Assembly: GCA_023257915.1 (NCBI GenBank)
Contig: JALRBB010000166.1
Location: 1-6,549, forward strand
Length of the DNA: 6,549 nucleotides
DNA from: Quisquiliibacterium sp.
GTDB taxonomy: Bacteria > Pseudomonadota > Gammaproteobacteria > Burkholderiales > Burkholderiaceae_E
Direction: 5' to 3'
Notes under the pieces: model-generated
The model's database searches: none
Told to the model about the DNA's origin: nothing
Seen by the model: only the letters and a program-made list of their open reading frames with translations
Shown: piece by piece, positions 1-5,706 of the stretch
Numbering within the stretch: the stretch's first letter is position 1
How the letters are laid out: every line of letters starts with the position of its first letter
Translations under genes and position numbers: made by a program

Positions 1-646
1 CGCGCGCCGGCAGCATCGCACCGGGGTTGAAGTGCGAGAACAAGGCCATCGCGTCGGCGGCCGGTACACCGGTTGCAGCGGCGAGCCTGGAGACATCGCC
101 AAGAACACCGGCGATCCCCATCAGAACCAGGTTGCCGTACAGCTTGAACGAGGCAGCACGCTCAGGCTGTTCGCCCAGATAGACCACTTTCGTGCACATC
201 GGTTGCAGCATTGGCGTGACCGCATCGCACAAGGCCTGGCTGCCGGACAGGATGATCAGACCGGTACCTTCCTGCGCATTGGCCGGCCCCATGAACACCG
301 GCGCATGCACGAAGCGGTAGCCGCGCTCGAGCCAGCGCGCAGCGCGGTCCCGGGTCGGCGTGGTCGCGGTGGTGGTGTGATCGATGATCCAGGTCTCTCG
401 GTCGATGACGCCGGCCAGCGGCTCCAGCGCGGCATCGACCGACGCATCATCAGCGAGCGACAACTGCACACGCTGTGCGCCGCGTACCGCCTCGGCAGCG
501 TCTGCATAAGCCTTGGCGCCCTCGGCTTCGAGCGCCTTGGCCTTGGCAAAGCTGCGATTCCAGACCGAAACCTCATGCCCTTCGGCCAGCAGTTTGCGAA
601 TGAATCCGGAGCCCATCAGTCCAGCCCCAAGAAATGCGATCTTCAT
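1..646 (-). CDS. 3-hydroxyisobutyrate dehydrogenase-family NAD(P)-dependent reductase (partial, C-terminus outside window)
   Basis: This gene reads from ATG at 646-644 leftwards and runs off the window after 215 codons; full family members are usually about 290-300 residues, so roughly the last quarter is missing. The protein begins MKIAFLGAGLMGSGF, a Rossmann nucleotide-binding fingerprint (GxGxxGxG at residues 7-14), and the second strand ends in VWNRS (28-32), where Arg often goes with NADP(H) preference. DHTTT near residue 89 and FKLYGN (167-172), with the presumed catalytic Lys168, match the beta-hydroxyacid dehydrogenase family, which interconverts a hydroxy acid and its semialdehyde or keto form in the cytoplasm. 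The usual substrate-loop SGG motif is replaced by APVFMGPANAQEG (115-127). Candidate substrates include 3-hydroxyisobutyrate, tartronate semialdehyde or a sugar acid; none can be chosen. A GGAA lies 6 bases before the ATG as a weak ribosome binding site. It lies on the same strand as the IclR gene and downstream of it. Family assignment is firm, substrate unknown. Confidence 0.92.
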   Translation of the reverse strand, partial: MKIAFLGAGLMGSGFIRKLLAEGHEVSVWNRSFAKAKALEAEGAKAYADAAEAVRGAQRVQLSLADDASVDAALEPLAGVIDRETWIIDHTTTATTPTRDRAARWLERGYRFVHAPVFMGPANAQEGTGLIILSGSQALCDAVTPMLQPMCTKVVYLGEQPERAASFKLYGNLVLMGIAGVLGDVSRLAAATGVPAADAMALFSHFNPGAMLPAR

Positions 647-685
647 GTCTGATTCCAGTCAGGTAGTGAAAAGCACCGAGCACAG

Positions 686-710
686 GCACGCCAGTCCATT
701 GGCGGCGTGC
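686..710 (-). other. inverted repeat in the leader of the reductase gene
   Basis: Positions 686-692 (GCACGCC) and 704-710 (GGCGTGC) form a perfect 7-bp stem with an 11-base loop. Read on the minus strand it lies about 40 bases upstream of the reductase ATG. It is followed, 13 bases on, by a run of only four T, too far and too short for a convincing intrinsic terminator. It could be a leader hairpin of the reductase mRNA, a binding site, or chance. Confidence 0.35.
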
Positions 711-752
711 GATTCATCGGCATTGAACGACGCTGCGATGATACGGGCAGCA

Positions 753-769
753 CCGGTGAAGCTCACCGG
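753..769. other. perfect 7-bp inverted repeat, 3-base loop
   Basis: CCGGTGA (753-759) and TCACCGG (763-769) are exact reverse complements around AGC. The right arm shares 766-769 with the left arm of the next hairpin (766-787), so in a single transcript the two structures would exclude each other. No T-run follows on the minus strand. Function unknown. Confidence 0.4.
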
Positions 770-797
770 GGTCCATGCTCGCCCCGGCATTTTTATT
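766..797 (+). terminator. terminator-like hairpin with T-tract, plus direction, no plus-strand gene before it
   Basis: CCGGGG (766-771) pairs with CCCCGG (782-787) across a 10-base loop and is followed by CATTTTTATT (788-797), the look of a Rho-independent terminator for rightward transcription. Both flanking genes are transcribed leftwards, so it would not end either of their messages. It could stop antisense transcription entering the regulator gene from its 3' side, or end a small plus-strand RNA. The long loop makes it a moderate candidate only. Confidence 0.35.
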
Positions 798-852
798 CCC
801 CAATGACCAGCGCCTGCCCTCGTCTTGCGGGGGATGACTCAACAATCGACCC

Positions 853-1653
853 TCACCACTCCACCGTTTGCGCAATCGCGTCGGCAGCCTGGCGTAGTTC
901 CGGAAGAAACTTCGTCAACTCGGGCAATGGCATGCGCGCGCTGGGCGCCTGCACCGCGAGTGCCGCAACGAGTCGTCCGTCGGAGTCACGCACCGGAACC
1001 GCGACGCAACAGATACCGGCGAGGTACTCTGCATCGTCCAGCGAATAGCCCTGGCTGCGAATCGACTCCAGCTCGCGGCCGAGAACGCTCGGATCCACCA
1101 GTGTGGTCGGCGTGTGCCGGATCAACGGGGTTACCCGCAGAAAGCGATCGCGACTGCGCTTGGGCATCGCACTGAGAAACAGCTTGCCACTGGCCGACGC
1201 ATAGAGCGGCACCTTGGATCCGGCTGCCAGCGCAACCCGCAGCGGCCAGGCGGTTTCGACCCGATCCAGGTACAACACCGAATTGTTGTTCGGGATCGTC
1301 AGGTTGCAGGTCTCGCCGATCTGCTCGACCAGTTCCTCGAGCACGGCGCGACGCGCCGCCCGATTCGTCGAGCGCAGCAATGTGTTGCCGGCGAGCTGAT
1401 GCATGCGCTCCGCGCAGCCATAGCGCTTGCTGCCAGGCTCGCGTCCGACCAGCCCGGAATGCTCCAGCGTGGCCAGGATCCGGTAGACCGTGGGCTTGGG
1501 CAGATCGACCTTGCGGCAGATTTCTGCCAACTGCAAGGGCACGTCGGAAGACACAATGGCCTCCAGAATATCCATGGTACGAACGATTGCGGATCCGGCC
1601 GGGATCTGTTCGCCGGAAGCCTCGCTATCGTCTTTGGGCCGCATTGCGTTCAT
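853..1653 (-). CDS. IclR-family transcriptional regulator
   Basis: This is a 266-residue protein, normal length for IclR regulators. Residues about 20-72 form the N-terminal winged helix-turn-helix (AIVRTMDILEAI, then LAEICRKVDLPKPTVYRILA with the recognition helix near 51-62, then a wing ending in KRYGC). Residues about 95-260 form the GAF-like effector domain, with family signatures GETCNLTI (113-120), LYASASGKLFLSAMP (150-164), and LAGICCVAVPVRDSDGRL (211-228). The start at 1653 is chosen because AAAGG lies 9 bases before it; the open frame extends upstream to 1911, but that stretch lacks family similarity and would cover the control region. The gene is divergent from the CoA-transferase gene with 273 bases between starts, the usual arrangement for a local regulator of catabolic genes. 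Whether it activates or represses, and its effector, cannot be told from sequence. Confidence 0.95.
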   Translation of the reverse strand: MNAMRPKDDSEASGEQIPAGSAIVRTMDILEAIVSSDVPLQLAEICRKVDLPKPTVYRILATLEHSGLVGREPGSKRYGCAERMHQLAGNTLLRSTNRAARRAVLEELVEQIGETCNLTIPNNNSVLYLDRVETAWPLRVALAAGSKVPLYASASGKLFLSAMPKRSRDRFLRVTPLIRHTPTTLVDPSVLGRELESIRSQGYSLDDAEYLAGICCVAVPVRDSDGRLVAALAVQAPSARMPLPELTKFLPELRQAADAIAQTVEW

Positions 1654-1711
1654 ATCCAAATGCCTTTGTAGGCTAAGAGTGCGGGCGATTGTCGCAGTTT
1701 TTGTTCGAAAC

Positions 1712-1726
1712 GGACCACAATGGACC
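1712..1726 (+). repeat. tandem GGACC repeat with 10-base period
   Basis: GGACC occurs at 1712-1716 and again at 1722-1726, one helical turn apart, so both copies face the same side of the DNA. The pair is bracketed by TTCG (1704-1707) and CGAAA (1726-1730), which are partly inverted to each other. This could be part of a regulator binding site next to the 1734-1746 palindrome. Confidence 0.3.
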
Positions 1727-1733
1727 GAAATCT

Positions 1734-1746
1734 GCGGATCATCCGC
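1734..1746. promoter_or_regulatory. candidate IclR-type operator, 13-base palindrome
   Basis: GCGGAT, a single central C, then ATCCGC form a perfect palindrome with 6-bp arms. Known IclR-family operators are often short palindromes around one central base, for example the E. coli IclR box TGGAAATnATTTCCA, so the geometry fits although the bases differ. It sits 81 bases from the regulator start codon and 181 bases from the CoA-transferase start codon. A palindrome this short can occur by chance. Confidence 0.4.
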
Positions 1747-1839
1747 TTCGCCTGCTGAAACCCCATCATCCGGCGCCCAGCTCAATCCCGAACAGTCGGA
1801 TGGCATCAAGGCTTTGCCGTAGCATTCTGGCTCCGCCGC

Positions 1840-1855
1840 GCCGCATTTGTGCGGC
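1840..1855. other. inverted repeat with 4-base loop in the control region
   Basis: GCCGCA (1840-1845) and TGCGGC (1850-1855) form a perfect 6-bp stem with loop TTTG. It lies about 70 bases upstream of the CoA-transferase start, within its likely 5' leader or promoter. No T-run follows on either side, so it is not a terminator. It overlaps the first copy of the CCGCATTTG repeat. Confidence 0.3.
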
Positions 1856-1909
1856 AGCAATCGCCGCCTGCCAAGCACGCGGACTCCGATCACCGAACCG
1901 CATTTGAGC
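1841..1909 (+). repeat. direct repeat CCGCATTTGnGC, two copies
   Basis: CCGCATTTGTGC at 1841-1852 and CCGCATTTGAGC at 1898-1909 match at 11 of 12 positions with starts 57 bases apart. The core GCATTTG also occurs on the minus strand at 1657-1663, just before the IclR start codon. The second copy lies just before the ribosome binding site of the CoA-transferase gene. This may be a protein-binding motif or chance. Confidence 0.3.
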
Positions 1910-1926
1910 ATCCACGAGGACTCTCG

Positions 1927-3174
1927 ATGAGCCAGACCAACGATCCCATCGTGCCAAAAGACGCTGACGACTCACTGCCGCTCGCCGGCATCCGGGTCGT
2001 CGAATTCACGCATATGGTGATGGGCCCGACCTGCGGCATGGTGCTCGCCGACCTGGGCGCCGAGGTCATCAAGGTTGAGCCGATCGAGGGCGACGGCACC
2101 CGCCGCCTGCTCGGTTCCGGAGCGGGGTTTTTCGCATGCTTCAATCGCAACAAGAAGAGCCTGGCGATCAACGTGCACGACCCGCGCGGCATCGAGATCG
2201 TGCTCAAGCTGCTCGCCGGCGCCGACGTGTTCAGCGAGAACTTTAAGCCCGGAGCGATGGAGCGGCTCGGCCTTGGGTATCCGGCGCTGCGCGCGCTGAA
2301 CCCGGGACTGGTCTACGTGTCCCACAAGGGTTTTCTTCCGGGGCCTTACGATCACCGCACAGCGCTGGACGAAGTCGTGCAGATGATGGGCGGCCTGGCG
2401 TATATGACGGGCCCGCAAGATCGCCCGCTACGCGCAGGCACCAGCGTCAACGACATCATGGGGGGCATGTTCGGTGCGATCGGCGTGATGGCTGCCCTGA
2501 TGCAGCGAACACGGACCGGTCGCGGACGCGAGGTCCAAAGCGCACTCTTTGAGAACAATGTGCTGCTGGTTGCGCAACACATGATGCAGTACGCAGTCAC
2601 CGGCAAACCGGCCTCCCCGATGCCGAGCCGCATCTCGGCCTGGGCGGTCTACGACGTCTTCAAGGTGCGTGACGACGAAATGATCTTCCTGGGCGTGGTC
2701 ACCGATACGCAGTGGGCTGCGTTCTGCAAGGCGTTCGATCTGGCGGAACTGGCTGGCGACCCGCGGCTGAAAACCAATAACGACCGGGTGCGGGCCCGCG
2801 ACTGGCTGATTCCGCATCTGCGGTCTTTGCTGGCCCCGATGTCCGCGCAGCAGATCGCGCAAACCTTCGAGAGTAATGAACTTCCCTATGCGCCGATCAC
2901 GAAACCGCAGGAGCTGTTCGAGGATCCTCACCTGCTGGCCACCGGGGGATTGGCACCGATGACGCTGCCCGCCGACGCAAGTATTGCCGGGCGCGAATTG
3001 CACACGCACACCGCGCTGCTGCCGCTGGCGCTGGACGGCGAACGGCTGCCGCTGCGCAGCGCGCCCCCGTCACTGGGAATGCACACGCAAGAGCTGTTGC
3101 GCGAACTCGGCTATGCCGATGTGTCGATCGCGCAGATGCAAGAGGCGGGCGTGGTGCGCTGCGCGGTCAACTAA
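1927..3174 (+). CDS. CaiB/BaiF family (family III) CoA-transferase
   Basis: This 415-residue cytoplasmic enzyme is of the normal length for family III CoA-transferases, which move CoA between two carboxylic acids through an aspartyl-CoA thioester. Family blocks appear in order: LAGIRVVEFTHMVMGPTCGM (19-38), LADLGAEVIKVEP (40-52), NRNKKSLAINVHDPRG (73-88), ADVFSENFKPGAMERLGLGY (99-118), GGLAYMTG (155-162), and the active-site block GTSVNDIMGGMFGAIGV (171-187), where Asp176 is the likely catalytic aspartate. GRGREVQSALFE (198-209) and an ELPYAPI block (318-324) complete the pattern. The start at 1927 is chosen for GAGGA at 1916-1920, 6 bases upstream; an upstream in-frame extension lacks family similarity. 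It is the first gene of the plus-strand series, divergent from the IclR gene. The CoA donor and acceptor cannot be predicted. Confidence 0.95.
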   Translation: MSQTNDPIVPKDADDSLPLAGIRVVEFTHMVMGPTCGMVLADLGAEVIKVEPIEGDGTRRLLGSGAGFFACFNRNKKSLAINVHDPRGIEIVLKLLAGADVFSENFKPGAMERLGLGYPALRALNPGLVYVSHKGFLPGPYDHRTALDEVVQMMGGLAYMTGPQDRPLRAGTSVNDIMGGMFGAIGVMAALMQRTRTGRGREVQSALFENNVLLVAQHMMQYAVTGKPASPMPSRISAWAVYDVFKVRDDEMIFLGVVTDTQWAAFCKAFDLAELAGDPRLKTNNDRVRARDWLIPHLRSLLAPMSAQQIAQTFESNELPYAPITKPQELFEDPHLLATGGLAPMTLPADASIAGRELHTHTALLPLALDGERLPLRSAPPSLGMHTQELLRELGYADVSIAQMQEAGVVRCAVN

Positions 3175-3198
3175 GCCCTGACATAGCTAGGTTTGCCC

Positions 3199-3216
3199 GG
3201 CAGCGCTCTGGCTGCC
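3199..3216. other. intergenic inverted repeat between CoA-transferase and lactonase genes
   Basis: GGCAGC (3199-3204) and GCTGCC (3211-3216) form a 6-bp stem with a 6-base loop in the 84-base gap. No T-run follows, so I do not call it a terminator; co-transcription of the flanking genes remains likely. It may be an mRNA-stability hairpin or chance. Confidence 0.3.
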
Positions 3217-3258
3217 CGCGAACCGTTCACCACACCGAACTGCAAGGAGACTCCGACG

Positions 3259-4182
3259 ATGTGGAACCTCAGCTTCGAAGCCCCAAAGATCATTGACGCA
3301 AACCCGTTGACCACAATGCCCGATGCCTTCCGGCGCCCGCAGCGCAGCGACTGGGCGGATGCCAATCGCGGCGGCAAGCCAGTGGACAGCTTCATCGAAG
3401 GTCCGGCCTTTGACCGGGACGGCAACCTGTACATCACCGACATCCCGCACGGCCGTATTTTTCGCATCGACCCGGCGCTGCGCTGGGAACTGGTCGTCGA
3501 GTACGACGGCTGGCCAAACGGGCTGGCGGTTCACCGTGATGGCGGGATCTGGATCACCGACTACCGCAAGGGCCTGCTGCGCCTGGATCCGGGCAGCGGA
3601 CGGATCGAGCCCTTGCTCACGCACCGCAACAGCGAGTCGTTCAAGGGCGTCAACGACCTGGTCTTTGATGCCCGCGGACGCTGCTGGTTCACCGACCAGG
3701 GCCAGACCGGGCTGCAAGATCCGACCGGCAGGGTCTACCGCTGGGACCCGGACAGCGGACAGCTCGACTGCCTGCTCTCGACGGTGCCAAGCCCCAACGG
3801 CATTGCGCTGGATGTCGAGCAGCAAGTGCTGTTCGTCGCGGTGACGCGGGCCAACGCGGTCTGGCGCGGGCCCCTGATGCGCGACGGGACCGTGTCAAAG
3901 GTCGCCGCGTTTCGCACTTTCTTCGGCAGCGGAGGCCCGGACGGACTGGCGATCGATGCAGACAACCGGCTGGTCGTCGCGCACGTGAGCCTGGGCGGCG
4001 CGTTCGTCGTCGAGCCAACCGGTGAGATCCTGCACTTCGTTCGCAGCAAAGCCGGACGTGCGGTGACCAATATCGCGTTCCAGCCCGGCAGCCGACGGAT
4101 GGTGATGACCGACTCCGAAACCGGCAGCATCCTGGTTGCCGATATGCCGTCGCCCGGACCGACTCCGTTCTCGCATGCCTGA
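3259..4182 (+). CDS. SMP-30/gluconolactonase (LRE) family lactonase
   Basis: This is a 307-residue protein, the usual size for a six-bladed beta-propeller lactonase, with no signal peptide, so it should act in the cytoplasm. Repeated propeller strands are visible: SFIEGPAFDRDGNLYITD (44-61), WPNGLAVHRDGGIWITDY (85-102), KGVNDLVFDARGRCWFTD (129-146), SPNGIALD (178-185) and GGPDGLAID (225-233). The expected metal and active-site residues are present: Glu47, Asn132, Asn180 and Asp228. The family opens sugar lactones and other lactones using a divalent metal. The start at 3259 is supported by AAGGAGA (3244-3250) 8 bases upstream; a possible TTG start at 3193 was rejected because it lacks such a site and the added residues look non-coding. 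It follows the CoA-transferase gene after 84 bases and probably shares its message. Substrate unknown. Confidence 0.94.
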   Translation: MWNLSFEAPKIIDANPLTTMPDAFRRPQRSDWADANRGGKPVDSFIEGPAFDRDGNLYITDIPHGRIFRIDPALRWELVVEYDGWPNGLAVHRDGGIWITDYRKGLLRLDPGSGRIEPLLTHRNSESFKGVNDLVFDARGRCWFTDQGQTGLQDPTGRVYRWDPDSGQLDCLLSTVPSPNGIALDVEQQVLFVAVTRANAVWRGPLMRDGTVSKVAAFRTFFGSGGPDGLAIDADNRLVVAHVSLGGAFVVEPTGEILHFVRSKAGRAVTNIAFQPGSRRMVMTDSETGSILVADMPSPGPTPFSHA

Positions 4183-4199
4183 GGCTGCTTGAGCACCAG

Positions 4200-4225
4200 G
4201 TTTCCGAGCGACGGAAGCGGTTTTT
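4200..4225 (+). terminator. possible weak intrinsic terminator inside the plus-strand series
   Basis: GTTTCCG (4200-4206) can pair with CGGAAGC (4212-4218), seven pairs including one G-U, around a 5-base loop. Two G and then TTTTT (4221-4225) follow. It begins 17 bases after the lactonase stop, a normal place for a terminator. The T-tract is short and offset by two bases, so it may only dampen transcription into the transporter gene. Confidence 0.4.
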
Positions 4226-4235
4226 GGGGCTCGCC

Positions 4236-4247
4236 GGAGTCGTGATG
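4236..4247 (+). promoter_or_regulatory. ribosome-binding-site and ATG pair out of frame with the transporter gene
   Basis: GGAG (4236-4239) stands 5 bases before an ATG at 4245-4247. That ATG is not in the transporter frame, and a TGA at 4243-4245 blocks the transporter frame just upstream of 4273. The frame opened at 4245 runs on to 5072 inside the transporter gene but encodes nothing recognisable there. It may be coincidence, a leader that affects transporter translation, or a sign of a base error near the start. Confidence 0.3.
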
Positions 4248-4272
4248 GACGCTCACGGTATCCTGCGAAACC

Positions 4273-5655
4273 ATGAAAATCTTCTACGGCTGGAAGATGG
4301 TCGCAGCCGCGCTGGGCCTGCAATTTGTGCAGGCAGCGGTCCTGAACCAGGCTTTCGGTGCCTACGTCGCGACGCTGTCGCAGGAATTCGGCTGGAGCAA
4401 GACCGCACTGTCCGGCGGCGCTGCGCTGCAATCCATCGAAGCGGCCATCCTGGGCCCATTGCTAGGCTGGATCGTCGACCGCTTCGGCGCGCAGGGCATG
4501 ATCCGCGTCGGCATCCTGATCTTCGGGGTCGGCTTCATGCTGTTCAGCCAGATCAACACGCTGACAGGCTTTTATCTGTCAGTCGTCATGATCGCAATCG
4601 GTTCCAGCCTGTGCGGCTACTTTCCGCTGACTGTCGCGGTGGTCCAATGGTTCGAGAAGAAACGCGCCCGGGCGCTGTCGATGATGAGCATGGGACTGGC
4701 GCTGGGGGGCGTGTTCGTACCGGCAGTGGCCTGGTCGATGCAGACCTTCGGCTGGCGGGTAACCGCATTCGGCTCGGGAGTCGCAGCGATGCTGATCGGT
4801 TTTCCGCTGGCGCGCATGTTCAAGCGCAGTCCCGAGGAGATCGGCGAGCGGATCGACGGCGAGCCGGCCACGAACCCGCCTGCAACGCAGGCAACGGCAA
4901 CTGCCTCGCCAGGCATCGGGCCGGTGCTCGCCAGCTCGGAGCAGGAACCGGCGGCGGCGGTCGACGTGGGCGGTCCGGCAGCGACACAGTCCCACGGCGC
5001 CGTGAAGCCGCGAGCGGAACGGACCGAACAAAACCTGGAAACCCGAGAGACGAGCACGACCGAACCGGCTGAACCGCGCCAGTTCACTGCCGGCGAGGCG
5101 ATGCGCACCAGCGCATTCTGGCTGCTGGCGATCGGCCACGGCTTCGCCCTGCTGGTGGTCAGCGCGGTGAACGTACACGCGATTCCGCACATGAACTCCG
5201 GACTCGGCTACTCGCTCGCGCAGGCCTCGTTGTTCATCACGCTGATGACCGTCGCGCAGGCCGGCGGCGTGATGCTCGGCTGGGTCCTTGGCGAACAGTT
5301 TGAAAAGCGCAAGGTCGCTGCCGCCTGCATGTTCATGCACGCGAGCGGACTGCTGATGCTGACCTTCGCCAGCCATCCGGCGATGCTGGTTGCCTTCTCG
5401 CTGCTGCACGGCGTGGCCTGGGGACTGCGCGGACCATTCATGCAGGCGATCCGGGCCGACTACTTCGGGCGACGCTCGATTGGCATGATCCTGGGCATCT
5501 CGGCGGCCTTCATCGCGGTCGGACAGGTCTGCGGCCCGTTGGTCGCCGGCAGCCTGGCCGATGCGACAGGGGACTACCGGGCCGGATTCACGGTGCTTGC
5601 CCTGATCGCGATGGGCGGGTCGATCGCATTCCTGAAGGCCAGGCGTCCGGCCTGA
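4273..5655 (+). CDS. MFS transporter, oxalate/formate antiporter or monocarboxylate type
   Basis: This is a 460-residue inner-membrane protein with about twelve hydrophobic segments in two halves (roughly residues 8-183 and 280-455). It begins MKIFYGWKMVAAA, an opening typical of the oxalate/formate antiporter group, and has the loop 2-3 motif GWIVDRFGAQG (65-75). QWFEKKRARALSMMSMGLALG (125-145) and, in the second half, DYFGRRSIGMILGISAA (396-412) match the same group, which moves small organic acids. The linker between the halves (about 185-272) is unusually long, polar and rich in Ala, Thr, Glu and Pro. The ATG at 4273 has no clear ribosome binding site. It lies 90 bases after the lactonase gene, beyond a possible weak terminator, and 51 bases before the FAH-family gene. 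Uptake of the substrate metabolised by the neighbours is the natural inference; the direction and compound are not shown. Confidence 0.94.
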   Translation: MKIFYGWKMVAAALGLQFVQAAVLNQAFGAYVATLSQEFGWSKTALSGGAALQSIEAAILGPLLGWIVDRFGAQGMIRVGILIFGVGFMLFSQINTLTGFYLSVVMIAIGSSLCGYFPLTVAVVQWFEKKRARALSMMSMGLALGGVFVPAVAWSMQTFGWRVTAFGSGVAAMLIGFPLARMFKRSPEEIGERIDGEPATNPPATQATATASPGIGPVLASSEQEPAAAVDVGGPAATQSHGAVKPRAERTEQNLETRETSTTEPAEPRQFTAGEAMRTSAFWLLAIGHGFALLVVSAVNVHAIPHMNSGLGYSLAQASLFITLMTVAQAGGVMLGWVLGEQFEKRKVAAACMFMHASGLLMLTFASHPAMLVAFSLLHGVAWGLRGPFMQAIRADYFGRRSIGMILGISAAFIAVGQVCGPLVAGSLADATGDYRAGFTVLALIAMGGSIAFLKARRPA

Positions 5656-5665
5656 CCTGCGAACC

Positions 5666-5682
5666 GGCATCGCATCGATGCC
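5666..5682. other. intergenic hairpin between transporter and FAH-family genes
   Basis: GGCATCG (5666-5672) and CGATGCC (5676-5682) are perfect 7-bp arms around a CAT loop, 11 bases after the transporter stop and 24 bases before the next start. No T-run follows, so a terminator is unlikely. Such a tight stem could protect or separate parts of a shared message. Confidence 0.4.
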
Positions 5683-5706
5683 CACTTACAACTGAGACAG
5701 ACAGTG

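Larger units (their letters stand above)
1654..1926. promoter_or_regulatory. divergent control region between the IclR regulator and the catabolic operon
   Basis: This 273-base gap separates the start codons of two divergent genes and must carry both promoters. I could not find a convincing sigma-70 -35/-10 pair on either strand. It does contain several repeats that could bind the regulator: a palindrome at 1734-1746, a tandem GGACC pair at 1712-1726, a hairpin-forming repeat at 1840-1855, and a 12-base direct repeat at 1841-1852 and 1898-1909. Open frames crossing it lack any recognisable protein family. Confidence 0.7.

Noticed and set aside
32..652. 206-codon plus-strand open frame over the reductase
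   Set aside because: The minus strand encodes a clear dehydrogenase with intact motifs; the plus frame is its shadow.
669..692. T4 run after the 686-710 stem as a terminator for the IclR message
   Set aside because: The T-run is only four bases and about 13 bases from the stem.
694..1725. Shared 8-mer CAATGGAC in the reductase leader (minus strand, 694-701) and the divergent control region (1718-1725) as a common operator
   Set aside because: One or two shared 8-mers are expected by chance between gaps of this size.
1654..1911. N-terminal extension of the IclR regulator to a start at 1911
   Set aside because: The extra 86 residues lack family similarity and would cover the divergent control region; the ATG at 1653 has a ribosome binding site.
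3193..3258. TTG start at 3193 for the lactonase
   Set aside because: The ATG at 3259 has a near-ideal AAGGAGA site 8 bases upstream and gives the normal family length.
4245..5072. Plus-strand frame overlapping the transporter as a separate protein gene
   Set aside because: The sequence is Arg/Gly/Asp-rich and unlike any family; only its start signal is noteworthy and is reported as such.
4579..5685. Long minus-strand open frame opposite the transporter gene
   Set aside because: It has no recognisable family and the composition expected of an antisense frame in GC-rich DNA; the plus strand encodes a clear MFS protein across it.
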